A DNA stretch of 64,000 nucleotides, taken from positions 62,001 to 126,000 of the forward strand of contig NZ_PJON01000005.1 in assembly GCF_002900975.1 (NCBI RefSeq), in the 5' to 3' direction. The notes beneath the pieces were generated by a model. That model ran no database searches, had not been told where the DNA came from, and saw only the letters and a list, made by a program, of their open reading frames with translations. The position numbers and the translations under genes are program-made. Below, piece by piece: positions 55,125 to 63,646 of this stretch. Source of the stretch: Tabrizicola aquatica. Lineage in GTDB: Bacteria > Pseudomonadota > Alphaproteobacteria > Rhodobacterales > Rhodobacteraceae. Position 1 is the stretch's first letter, and every line of letters begins with the position of its first letter.

Positions 55125-56309
55125 TCAGTTCAGGAACACGGCAAAAAGGACCGCATCGCCGGAAACAAGGCGCTCGAAGTCGTTCCAGGCCTCCAGCGTC
55201 ATGCGAGGGCCCTTCTCGGCATAGGGCAGCAGCCCCTCTCCCTGAATCCAGGTGACAAGGTCGACGGCCGGCGGGTTCTCGAACGCCTTTTTCAGGTTGA
55301 TCCCGGCCTCGGCGCCAAAGCGCCAGTGCGGGATCAGCACCTCGCCCTTCAAGGCGCGCTCGGCCTCGGCCAGGACGGCCTGCCAGCGTTCGCCGGTTTC
55401 GGGCGGGACGAACATGCCCAGGCCCGAGACCTGGCGTGCGTTCGGCACCCATTCGTTGCGGTTGTCATCCTCTAGCGCGACCATGGCCCAGAAGCGGCGG
55501 TTCTCGGCGATCATGGTCAGGAAGTGGTCGTAGGCATCGGCGGCCAAGGCCTTGTCGGGGGTCTTGGACAGGGCGAAAAGCACCATGGCGATGCGGTCCA
55601 CCTGGCGGCCGAACATCATGTCCATCGCATTGGGCGGCGGCGTGTCGCCCCAGAGCGCATAGATTGCGGCGGAGCTGTCCATCACCCGCTGGATCGCGGG
55701 TTCCGGATCATAGGCCAGCGCGGTCGAGACGAAGCCGGACAGGAAATGCGTATAGGCCGAAAGCCAGGCGGCATCGGCGGTGTCGAAGGTGATCACGGGG
55801 TCGGTGACGGGGGCGTTGATCATCCGCCCCCCGCCCAAGGTCAGGCCGGCGACGGTGCCGATATCCTCGCCCTCGCCGCGCTGGCCGTTGCCGTCGATGT
55901 CGAACCACAGGTCGGCCAGGCGGATGTCCAGCGCGAAGGGCTTGTCGCCAAGCTGGGTCAGGGCCGCGCGCGCGGCTTCCATGTCTGCGTCCAGGCCGGT
56001 GACCAGCGCGGTGAAATCCGAAGGGGCAAAGGGACGGGCGGCCGGGTTTTCCGGGATCGGCAGGCGCAGGATCGGCAGTTCCGACCAGTCGGCGCGGATG
56101 CCGGTCTGCCAGCGCAGTTGCAGCGCGGCCTCGACCCCGCCCAGAAAGCGCAGGCCGGCAAGGGCGAAGAGATCCTCGTTCGTGGGGGCGGGCAGGGCCG
56201 CCAGCCGCGCCTCGGTCGCGGCAAGGCCGGTGCGGCCGATCTCCTCGGACAGGGTTTCGGCGGCCAGGGGGCTGGCGGCAAGGATCAGCATCAGGGCAAG
56301 GGCGCGCAT
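55125..56309 (-). CDS. Exported EF-hand-like protein A (TCA-linked paralogue)
   Basis: 394 residues; signal peptide (M-R-A-L-A-L-M-L-I-L-A-A-S-P-L-A-A). A 12-residue loop at 137-148, D-I-D-G-N-G-Q-R-G-E-G-E, satisfies the EF-hand pattern (D1, D3, N5, G6, E12). Other landmarks: L-R-F-L-G-G-V-E, W-L-S-A-Y-T-H-F-L-S-G and E-N-R-R-F-W. The protein encoded at 58388-59596 is a clear paralogue sharing all these. Periplasmic, possibly Ca-dependent. Encoded between mdh and sucC, with the sucC regulatory region after it. Function unknown. Confidence 0.8.
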   Translation of the reverse strand: MRALALMLILAASPLAAETLSEEIGRTGLAATEARLAALPAPTNEDLFALAGLRFLGGVEAALQLRWQTGIRADWSELPILRLPIPENPAARPFAPSDFTALVTGLDADMEAARAALTQLGDKPFALDIRLADLWFDIDGNGQRGEGEDIGTVAGLTLGGGRMINAPVTDPVITFDTADAAWLSAYTHFLSGFVSTALAYDPEPAIQRVMDSSAAIYALWGDTPPPNAMDMMFGRQVDRIAMVLFALSKTPDKALAADAYDHFLTMIAENRRFWAMVALEDDNRNEWVPNARQVSGLGMFVPPETGERWQAVLAEAERALKGEVLIPHWRFGAEAGINLKKAFENPPAVDLVTWIQGEGLLPYAEKGPRMTLEAWNDFERLVSGDAVLFAVFLN

Positions 56310-56420
56310 AGGGGCCTCCTTGGGGTGGATGCCGGGCAGACTGCGGGCAAAGGCGGGCCGGGTGCAAGTCCGGTTCTACGCCCAGTTTACACTTGGCCCG
56401 ACGCTTCATAGAAGCGGGGC

Positions 56421-57284
56421 ATGCGTCATGTAATCAGTCTTTCGACCGTTCCCCCCAGGTTCCACCAGATCGGCCCCACGCTGCGCTCGCTGGTGCGGCA
56501 GACCTCTCGGCCTGAAGCGGTGGAGTTGTACATCCCCCGCAGCTATCGCCGTTTTCCCGAATGGGGCGGCGGTCTGCCCGATGTGCCGGAGGGCGTGACC
56601 ATCGTCCGGGTGGACGAGGATCTGGGACCGGCGACGAAGATCCTGCCGGCCGCCAAGGCGTGGCGCGGTCAGGCGGTTGAACTTATCTATGTCGACGATG
56701 ATCGCGGCTTTGCAAGGGACTGGGTTCGCCGTTGCCTTGACGTCCGCAAGTCGCGGCCTGACGACGCGATCTGCGGCGCTGGTTTCAGTATTTCCAACCA
56801 CTACGGTTTTCCCGAATTCTCGCGGCCCAGGCCCCTGGCAGTGCCGGTGACGGACCCGTCGCAGCAGATTGGCTACCATCTGCGCATGCTGCGGAATGTC
56901 ATCTTGCGGAAGATGGGCCTCGCGCCGCGGCGGAAGGCTCCGTGGCAGCGGTTCGAGCAGTCGGGCTTTGTCGATATCGGCGAGGGGTTTGGCGGTGTCA
57001 TGGTGCGGCCGGAGTATTTCGACGACGCGGCGTTCGTGATCCCGCCGATCCTGTGGACGGTGGACGATATCTGGCTGTCCGGAACGCTGGCGCGGCGAGG
57101 GATCAGGATCTGGGCGGACAAGGACCTGTACGTAACCTACGAACACCTGGACTCATCCTTCAACAACGCGCTCTTCCAGGCGGTGATCGAGGGGGCGGAC
57201 CGTGAGCAGGCGGACCGCGCCTGCATCGACCATATGCGGGCGACTTACGGGATCTGGGGCGGGGTGGCCGACCAGAGGACCTGA
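56421..57284 (+). CDS. Glycosyltransferase-like protein
   Basis: 287 residues. M-R-H-V-I-S-L-S-T-V-P-P-R opens a Rossmann-like GT-A domain; E-L-I-Y-V-D-D-D-R-G-F supplies a D-x-D metal/nucleotide-sugar motif; later D-D-I-W-L-S-G-T-L resembles the acceptor-side E/D-D motif of GT2-like enzymes. Acceptor and sugar unknown. The only plus-strand gene within the TCA cluster; its 3' end overlaps the convergent methyltransferase gene by 40 bp. Confidence 0.7.
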   Translation: MRHVISLSTVPPRFHQIGPTLRSLVRQTSRPEAVELYIPRSYRRFPEWGGGLPDVPEGVTIVRVDEDLGPATKILPAAKAWRGQAVELIYVDDDRGFARDWVRRCLDVRKSRPDDAICGAGFSISNHYGFPEFSRPRPLAVPVTDPSQQIGYHLRMLRNVILRKMGLAPRRKAPWQRFEQSGFVDIGEGFGGVMVRPEYFDDAAFVIPPILWTVDDIWLSGTLARRGIRIWADKDLYVTYEHLDSSFNNALFQAVIEGADREQADRACIDHMRATYGIWGGVADQRT

Positions 57285-57913
57285 CCGCGCGGCAGCAGCA
57301 TCGGGCTGCGGGTGGGGGTCAGGCCGGCTGCGTGGATCATGCGGGTCACGGCACCCTCGGTCAGGTGGTAGGGCGGGCGGTCGGGGTGGGTGACCACGCC
57401 GTCGGGCTGCCGGGTGCTGGCGGCGCCCTCGGGGGCCAGGAACACGGTGAAAAGCGCGGCCCTCAGCCGGGGAAAGCGGCGCAGGTTGGCCAGGGCGGTG
57501 GCCAGGTTGACTGCGGGCAGGTGGGTGAACACCCCGAAGGCGATGGCCAGGGTGATCCGGTCGGGGAGGCCGGGGAAGGCAAAGTCCGCATCCTGGATCA
57601 ACTGGTCAAGCGGCAGGGCCTCGGGGTCGGGCAGTTCGTGCAGCCGGCCGTGCCGCATCAGGGCAAGCGAGGCGTCGGTCCCCCAGTAATGGCCGGGTTT
57701 CAGGAAGGGGACGGCCATGTGGCCCAGCCGAAGCGAGCCGCAGCCGATGTCGAGGAGGTGGTCCTCGGGGGTCATCCCGGCCGCAAGAAGGGCCTGCATC
57801 TGGACACGCCCCGTCTCGTCCCAGCGGCCGCCGACGATGTCGCGGTGGCGGCCCTTGGCGATGGCGTCGTCATAAAAGCCGGGAGCGAGGTAGGGGGAAG
57901 GAAGCCTGGTCAG
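57245..57913 (-). CDS. SAM-dependent methyltransferase with apparent CTG start
   Basis: 222 residues if read from the CTG at 57913, which overlaps the upstream small gene's stop as CTGA. No ATG, GTG or TTG lies at a suitable place: the next ATG (in V-Q-M-Q-A-L-L) would cut into the conserved N-terminus S-P-Y-L-A-P-G-F-Y-D-D-A-I-A-K-G-R-H-R. SAM motif L-L-D-I-G-C-G-S-L-R-L-G and Y-W-G-T-D-A-S are clear, as is F-G-V-F-T-H-L-P. Acceptor unknown. A start farther upstream inside the small gene is the alternative. Confidence 0.75.
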   Translation of the reverse strand: MTRLPSPYLAPGFYDDAIAKGRHRDIVGGRWDETGRVQMQALLAAGMTPEDHLLDIGCGSLRLGHMAVPFLKPGHYWGTDASLALMRHGRLHELPDPEALPLDQLIQDADFAFPGLPDRITLAIAFGVFTHLPAVNLATALANLRRFPRLRAALFTVFLAPEGAASTRQPDGVVTHPDRPPYHLTEGAVTRMIHAAGLTPTRSPMLLPRGQVLWSATPPQIP

Positions 57914-58092
57914 GCCTTGTCGTCCTTCTTCGCGGCCTTCTTCTCGGCGGCGGCGGCCTTCATGCGGGCGAGGAGTTCCTCCTGCGTCTCGCGCGGGGGC
58001 TTCACCGACTTGGGCGCGCCCTTCTGGGCGTGGTCGGGGCCGCGGAGCGTGCTGCGGGCACCCTTGGGGTTGCCGGATTTCGAGTAGTCCAT
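57910..58092 (-). CDS. Small basic conserved protein
   Basis: 60 residues from the ATG at 58092. Begins M-D-Y-S-K-S-G-N-P-K-G and is rich in Lys, Arg and Ala, with a C-terminal helix E-L-L-A-R-M-K-A-A-A-A-E-K-K. The pattern is familiar from Rhodobacterales small proteins of unknown role, probably nucleic-acid or ribosome associated. Its stop codon overlaps the CTG start of the methyltransferase. Confidence 0.7.
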   Translation of the reverse strand: MDYSKSGNPKGARSTLRGPDHAQKGAPKSVKPPRETQEELLARMKAAAAEKKAAKKDDKA

Positions 58093-58346
58093 GGGGGTCC
58101 CTCCGGGGGATTGGTCTGGCCCTTGGGGATGCCGGATTCGGGCGGGCGGGGCAAGGGGGAATGGGGTGTCCACGCAGGACGGGATGGACGCTGCGGGGAA
58201 TATCAAGGGGTTGGGCGTTGGTGGTCAGGATGTGTTTACCCTGTTCCTGCCGCGCATCGGGAGGGAAACGCCTCCATCTGACTTCTGGACACGAGGGCCT
58301 TCCGTTCCAGATCGGGTCGCGGTGACGGGGGACGGGCGGCCGCAAG

Positions 58347-58373
58347 GTAGGGTGGGCATATTGCCCACCCTAC
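58347..58373. repeat. Intergenic palindrome, copy 2
   Basis: Perfect 11-bp arms GTAGGGTGGGC/GCCCACCCTAC around CATATT-like spacer (27 bp in all). Related to the copy at 10700-10727. Lies just downstream of the second EF-hand-like gene and within the 295-bp gap before the small basic gene, which otherwise shows nothing. Confidence 0.8.
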
Positions 58374-58387
58374 GCCCGAAGCAAGGG

Positions 58388-59596
58388 TCAGTTCAGGAAC
58401 ACCATCATCAGACCGGCATTGCCACCCATCAGCGCCTCGAACTGGCGCAGGCTGGTGGGGTTCACCACCGGGCCTTGCTCCAGATAGGGGACGGTGGCCC
58501 AGCCCTGGACCCAGCCGGTGATCGAGATCGGGGCGGGTTCGTCGAACATGCGTCCAAGGTTGATGCCCTGGCCATCCGGGCCGCGCCAGTAGGGGATCAG
58601 GAGACGGCCCTGAAGGAGCGCCTCGCCATCTGCCAGCACGCCAAGCCAGGTGTCGCCGGTGCCGGGAGGCAGGTTGAAGCCAAGGGCGGAGGTCTGGGTG
58701 TCGTTCGGGATCCATTCGCGATCGTTGTCCACCTCTGCGGCGACAAGCGTCCAGAAGCGGCGGTTTTCGGTGATCATCGCCAGGAAATGGTCCTTGGCCG
58801 CCTTGGCGCGTGCCGCGTCGGGGGGCTGGTTCACCGCACCTTCCAGCATGGCGAAGGCATCGAGGAACTGGCCGAACGAGGCGTCGAAGCTGTAGTCGGT
58901 GGGATCGGGCTGTGCCACCTTCAATGCGATGCGCGACGCGATGACCCGGTCGATGCTGGCGGCGGGGTCATAGGCGAGGACCGTGTTCGCCACGCCCGAC
59001 ATGACATGGGTGTAGGCGGTCAGCCAGGCGGCGTCTGCGGCGTCGAAGCGGATGGTCAGTGGGGGTGCGGCGGGGTCGGGTGCCTGCCACTGCCAGCCCA
59101 GAAGCTGCGGGCCGAGGATGGCCAGCGCGTCCTCCTCGGCCTCGCGGGTGCTGTTCTGGTTCACGTCGAACCAGAGGTCGGAGAAGGTGAGTTCAAGGCC
59201 GAACTCTTCACCCGGCGGGAGGGTGGCAAGGGCGGTGCGGGCGGCGGCCATGTCGGCGTCGATGTCGGTGAAAAGCTGGCTGATCAGCGCGCCGTCGAAG
59301 GGTTCGGGCGAAGGGTTCGGCGGCACGGGCAGGCGCAGGAACGGCAGGCCCAGCGTATCGCCCGCGTTGCCGGTGACCTGATCCGCCCCGGTGCGCCATT
59401 GCAGTTGCAGCGCGCTTTCGACGGCGCCGAGGAAGTGCAGCCCGCCGATGGCGAAGATGTCCTCGAGCGCGGGTTCGGGCTGGGCCTTGAGGCGCGCGAG
59501 GGTGGGGGCGATACCGTTGGTGCCGATCTCTTGTGACAGGGTCTGGGCGGCAGCCGGGGTGGCGAGGGCCAAGAGGGCGACGAGGGCGGCTTTCAT
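58388..59596 (-). CDS. Exported EF-hand-like protein B (TCA-linked paralogue)
   Basis: 402 residues from the ATG at 59596 (an upstream ATG at 59650 would disrupt the signal peptide). Signal peptide M-K-A-A-L-V-A-L-L-A-L-A-T-P-A-A-A. Aligns end to end with the protein at 55125-56309: T-L-S-Q-E-I-G, G-G-L-H-F-L-G-A-V-E, W-L-T-A-Y-T-H-V-M-S-G, E-N-R-R-F-W and the C-terminal V-F-L-N. The EF-hand-like loop at 144-155 (D-V-N-Q-N-S-T-R-E-A-E-E) lacks the central Gly. Follows mdh by 83 bp across a terminator-like hairpin. Confidence 0.8.
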   Translation of the reverse strand: MKAALVALLALATPAAAQTLSQEIGTNGIAPTLARLKAQPEPALEDIFAIGGLHFLGAVESALQLQWRTGADQVTGNAGDTLGLPFLRLPVPPNPSPEPFDGALISQLFTDIDADMAAARTALATLPPGEEFGLELTFSDLWFDVNQNSTREAEEDALAILGPQLLGWQWQAPDPAAPPLTIRFDAADAAWLTAYTHVMSGVANTVLAYDPAASIDRVIASRIALKVAQPDPTDYSFDASFGQFLDAFAMLEGAVNQPPDAARAKAAKDHFLAMITENRRFWTLVAAEVDNDREWIPNDTQTSALGFNLPPGTGDTWLGVLADGEALLQGRLLIPYWRGPDGQGINLGRMFDEPAPISITGWVQGWATVPYLEQGPVVNPTSLRQFEALMGGNAGLMMVFLN

Positions 59597-59625
59597 GGGG
59601 ACACCTTCACTGGGACTGAAATGCA

Positions 59626-59652
59626 GAATGCGCAGCCGGGGGCTGCGCATTC
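59626..59652 (-). terminator. Hairpin downstream of mdh
   Basis: Perfect 12-bp stem GAATGCGCAGCC/GGCTGCGCATTC with loop GGG, 27 bp after the mdh stop (minus strand) and 30 bp before the exported paralogue B start. The tail is only weakly T-rich (GCATTTC), so it may be a partial terminator or mRNA-stabilising element. Confidence 0.65.
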
Positions 59653-59679
59653 AAGTCAGGTTTGTCGCACTGAAAGGGA

Positions 59680-60693
<1,014 letters not shown>

Positions 60694-60731
60694 CTAAATC
60701 CGGTTCTGTCCAGTCTTGGCGGGAAGTCGGT

Positions 60732-60743
60732 ATACAATTGTAT
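60732..60743. promoter_or_regulatory. ATACAATTGTAT palindrome between mdh and tauE
   Basis: A perfect 12-bp palindrome, nearly 14 bp with flanking T and G, in the divergent mdh/tauE intergenic region, 90 bp from mdh and 63 bp from tauE. Its form resembles sites bound by GntR-type dimers. Regulator unknown. Confidence 0.55.
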
Positions 60744-60805
60744 GCGGAAAATCCATGCTTCCGGCCGGGTCGGGAAGGGGTTAGCGGTAACGGGCGGAGG
60801 ATGCG

Positions 60806-61555
60806 ATGGAAGATCTGGGATTCTGGGCGGCGGCGGTGGTTGCGGCGGCGCTGGTGGGGATGTCGAAGGGCGGCGTGCCGGTCGTCGGGATGCTGGGCGT
60901 GCCGGTGCTGGCGCTGGTCATCAACCCGGTGATGGCGGCGGGGCTGCTGCTGCCGGTCTATGTGGTGTCGGACATCTTCGGGCTTTACGCCTATCGCCAT
61001 GCCTGGGACGGGCGGGTGCTGGCCATCGTGGTGCCGGGCGCGGTGGTGGGGATCGCGGTGGGCTGGGCGACGGCCAGCATGGTGCCCGAGGCGGCGGTGA
61101 CGCTGCTGGTGGGGGTGATCGGGCTGGCCTTCGCGGCGAACATCCTGTTGCGGAAGCCGGCGGTGGTCGCGCCGAAGCGGGCCGAGGTTGCGCCGGGCCT
61201 GTTCTGGGGCGGGTTGGCGGGGTTCACCAGTTTTGTCAGCCACGCCGGCGCGCCGCCCTATCAGGTCTATACGCTGCCCCTGGGGATGACGAAGGCGGTG
61301 TTTGCGGGGACGACGACGATTGCCTTCGCGATGATCAATGCGGTGAAGCTGATCCCGTATTATGCACTGGGCCAGTTGAATCCCGGCAACCTGAAGGTCG
61401 CGGCCGTGCTGGCGCTGCCGGCGGTGATCGCGGTTTTCGCGGGCGTGCGGCTGGTGCAACTGATGCCGGAGAAGCTGTTCTTCCGGCTGGTCGTCTGGGC
61501 GCTGGCGCTGATCTCGGTCAAGCTGGTCTGGGACGGGGTGGCCGGGCTGATCTGA
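60806..61555 (+). CDS. TauE/SafE-family sulfite/anion exporter
   Basis: 249 residues, ATG at 60806 with GGAGG upstream. Seven to eight hydrophobic segments; the TauE signature G-M-S-K-G-G-V-P near residue 17 and F-V-S-H-A-G-A-P-P-Y in the second half. Inner-membrane permease of the TSUP family, exporting sulfite, sulfonates or related anions. Nothing adjacent shows which substrate. Single gene. Confidence 0.9.
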   Translation: MEDLGFWAAAVVAAALVGMSKGGVPVVGMLGVPVLALVINPVMAAGLLLPVYVVSDIFGLYAYRHAWDGRVLAIVVPGAVVGIAVGWATASMVPEAAVTLLVGVIGLAFAANILLRKPAVVAPKRAEVAPGLFWGGLAGFTSFVSHAGAPPYQVYTLPLGMTKAVFAGTTTIAFAMINAVKLIPYYALGQLNPGNLKVAAVLALPAVIAVFAGVRLVQLMPEKLFFRLVVWALALISVKLVWDGVAGLI

Positions 61556-61707
61556 CCGGCGGGCTTATCGCTTCCTTCGGTCGCTTTCGCGGGTGGCGAG
61601 ATCGGGTGGCCGGTCCGACCCGGAACCTGCGGGTTCGGCGCGCCCGGGGTGGCCCAGGGATGGCGGGCATGGCAGGCTAGTCGGTGCAAGAGCCAGGGAG
61701 GTGCGCG

Positions 61708-61968
61708 ATGTTGCCGGATGCTGATGTGCTTTACGCCGCCCTGGTGGCGCGCGATCCGGGTTTCGAGGGGCGGGCCTATGCCTGCGTGCGGACCACGGGG
61801 ATCTTCTGCCGGCTGACCTGCCCGGCGCGGGTGGCGAAGCGCGAGAATGTCAGTTTCCGCGCCTCGGTGCAGGAGTGTCGGGCGGCGGGCTTTCGGCCCT
61901 GCAAACGCTGTTTCCCCGATCAGGCCTTGCGGCCACGGGCGGGAAGTTCCTCCTCTGGCGCCTCGTAA
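61708..61968 (+). CDS. Stand-alone Ada-type Zn-binding domain protein
   Basis: 86 residues from the ATG at 61708 (GGGAGG upstream). Four Cys in Y-A-C-V-R-T-T-G-I-F-C-R-L-T-C and F-R-P-C-K-R-C-F-P: the Ada N-terminal methylphosphotriester Zn site (Cys residues of IFC, LTC, PCK, RC), with N-V-S-F between. There is no AraC HTH and no alkyltransferase domain after it, so it could detect damage without repairing guanine. Its 3' end overlaps the minus-strand gene by 49 bp. Either a reduced Ada or a specialised sensor. Confidence 0.8.
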   Translation: MLPDADVLYAALVARDPGFEGRAYACVRTTGIFCRLTCPARVAKRENVSFRASVQECRAAGFRPCKRCFPDQALRPRAGSSSSGAS

Positions 61969-62231
61969 GCGGTGCCCGAGGCCACGAGGCACATCCGGCC
62001 GTCGGGCAGGGTCAGGGTGATGGTCCAGGTGCCCGAAGCCGTGGAAGCGAAAAGCTCCATCACGCCGGCCTCTCCGGCAAGGCCGAGTGCCTGGCGGCTT
62101 TCGCCGTAGCTCTCGGCCAGAAGCGCGGTCACGCGGTCGCGGGCGTCGCATTGCGGGGCGCCGAAGGCGATCTGGGTGGCCAGGATCACCCCGCCGAAAC
62201 CAAGCGAGAGGGCGAAGAGGGGTTGGGTCAT
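61920..62231 (-). CDS. Small exported conserved protein
   Basis: 103 residues; a hydrophobic N-terminus (L-F-A-L-S-L-G-F-G-G-V-I-L-A) ends near A-F-G-A-P-Q-C, giving a periplasmic chain with two Cys (P-Q-C-D and M-C-L) and E-S-Y-G-E-S-R-Q-A-L-G-L-A. G-T-W-T-I-T-L-T-L-P-D-G-R-M-C-L-V-A-S-G is a pattern I recognise from Rhodobacteraceae small exported proteins. Role unknown. Confidence 0.7.
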   Translation of the reverse strand: MTQPLFALSLGFGGVILATQIAFGAPQCDARDRVTALLAESYGESRQALGLAGEAGVMELFASTASGTWTITLTLPDGRMCLVASGTAYEAPEEELPARGRKA

Positions 62232-62309
62232 CGCGGGGCCTTTCCGACGCTGGGGACAGGTGGAAAGGCTGCGGCAGGGCGGCTGAAAAGCGGTTAACGC
62301 GCCGGACGG

Positions 62310-62492
62310 TCAGCGGCAGACGTCGGTTTCCAACCGGCTTCGGCGGCGGCGCTGGGGGGCGACGAGGATCGTCACCTTGCGACCTGCGGGAAGCGCGGAT
62401 ATCCAGCGGCGTGCCGGTGCCCCGGTCGCGCCGTCGGGCGCAACCCATCCGGCGCCAGAGCGGGGCGCCTTTGATGAACGCGGTTTGGACAT
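62310..62492 (-). CDS. Possible small basic protein
   Basis: 60 residues from an ATG at 62492 with GGAG 8 nt upstream. Begins M-S-K-P-R-S-S-K-A-P, ends R-L-E-T-D-V-C-R, strongly basic. Supported only by the ribosome site and length; the overlapping DNA could be non-coding. The remaining 62493-62761 stretch shows no better gene and presumably carries the promoter of the next gene. Confidence 0.35.
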   Translation of the reverse strand: MSKPRSSKAPRSGAGWVAPDGATGAPARRWISALPAGRKVTILVAPQRRRRSRLETDVCR

Positions 62493-62761
62493 GGCCGAGA
62501 CTCCGGGGCCGGGTCCGCTGGCCGTTTCGGGCCATCCAGGCCGCCTTGGCCGCACTGCGACAGGCGCGCCAGCCAAGGCTGATGCGGCTTTCCCAGATGG
62601 CTTCGCCTGTTCGACCTCGGACAGGTCGGGATCTTCGCGTCCAGTAGTTTGGCACTTCTGCCGGAGTTGCGAAGGAATTTGCTGCAATGCGGCGAAATCG
62701 GCCTTGCCGTTTCTGTCCAATCCGTGCTTTCAAGCGCAAGAATGTTGCGCAGAGGTGAGTC

Positions 62762-63607
62762 GTGTCCCGTCCCTGTCGGTCTGTCCTTTATATCCCCGGC
62801 TCTAAGGAACGTGCCTTGGAGAAGGCGCGCGAGTTGCCGGCGGATGCGATCATCTTCGACCTTGAGGATGCCGTGGCACCCGAGGAGAAGGCGCGCGCCC
62901 GCACGCTTTTGTCCGCGGATCTGGAGCGGGGCGGCTTTGGCAACCGGCTGCGGATCGTGCGGGTCAACGGGCTGGAGACGCCCTGGGGCGCGGCTGACAT
63001 GCTGGCCTTTGCCGCGCATCGCGGCGTCGATGCGATCCTGGTGCCCAAGGTGAACGGGCCCGAGGACCTGGACGCGGTGGCGGGGCGGGTGGCCAAGCCC
63101 CTGTGGGCGATGCTGGAGACGGCACAGGGCTGTCTGACCCCCGGCCCGATCGCGGCGCATCCCCGGCTGGAGGGGCTGGTGATGGGCACGAACGACCTTG
63201 CGCGCGAACTGGGCGCGCGGTTCCGGGCAGACCGGCTGCCACTGCGGGCGGCGCTGGGGCTGTGCGTGCTGGCGGCGCGGGCCGAGGGGAAGATCATCGT
63301 CGACGGCGTGTTCAATGCGTTCAAGGACGAGGCCGGGTTGCAGGCCGAGTGTGAGCAGGGCCGCGACATGGGCTTTGACGGCAAGACGCTGATCCACCCG
63401 GCGCAGTTGAAGATCGCCAACGCGGTCTTTGCTCCGTCGGAGGACGAGGTGGCGCTGGCCCGCCGGCAGATCGCGGCCCATGCCGAGGCGCTGGCACGGG
63501 GCGAGGGCGTGGCGGTGGTCGACGGCAAGATCGTCGAGAACCTGCATGTGGCGACCGCGAAGGCATTGATCGAAAGGGCCGAGGCGATTGCGGCTTTGGC
63601 GGAATAA
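62762..63607 (+). CDS. mcl2: (3S)-Malyl-CoA thioesterase (HpcH/HpaI lyase family)
   Basis: 281 residues from a GTG at 62762 with GAGG upstream. CitE-like TIM barrel: S-V-L-Y-I-P-G-S-K, F-D-L-E-D-A-V (Mg-binding), I-V-R-V-N-G-L, A-M-L-E-T-A, and the C-terminal G-F-D-G-K-T-L-I-H-P-A-Q. Closely resembles Rhodobacter Mcl2, which hydrolyses malyl-CoA in the ethylmalonyl-CoA pathway, and is shorter than the lyase Mcl1. Thioesterase versus lyase remains to be shown for this copy. nnrU follows 39 bp downstream. Confidence 0.88.
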   Translation: MSRPCRSVLYIPGSKERALEKARELPADAIIFDLEDAVAPEEKARARTLLSADLERGGFGNRLRIVRVNGLETPWGAADMLAFAAHRGVDAILVPKVNGPEDLDAVAGRVAKPLWAMLETAQGCLTPGPIAAHPRLEGLVMGTNDLARELGARFRADRLPLRAALGLCVLAARAEGKIIVDGVFNAFKDEAGLQAECEQGRDMGFDGKTLIHPAQLKIANAVFAPSEDEVALARRQIAAHAEALARGEGVAVVDGKIVENLHVATAKALIERAEAIAALAE

Positions 63608-63646
63608 GGTCAGGGTGCGCTCCGGTAAACTGGCAGGAGGCTATCG

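Noticed and set aside
57914-58345. Upstream extension of the methyltransferase frame to an ATG at 58345
   Set aside because: It would pass antisense-like through the whole small basic gene in another frame and adds only Pro/Arg-rich sequence.
62377-62805. Plus-strand frame before mcl2
   Set aside because: Lacks a ribosome site and protein-like composition, and runs into the GTG start region of mcl2 in another frame.
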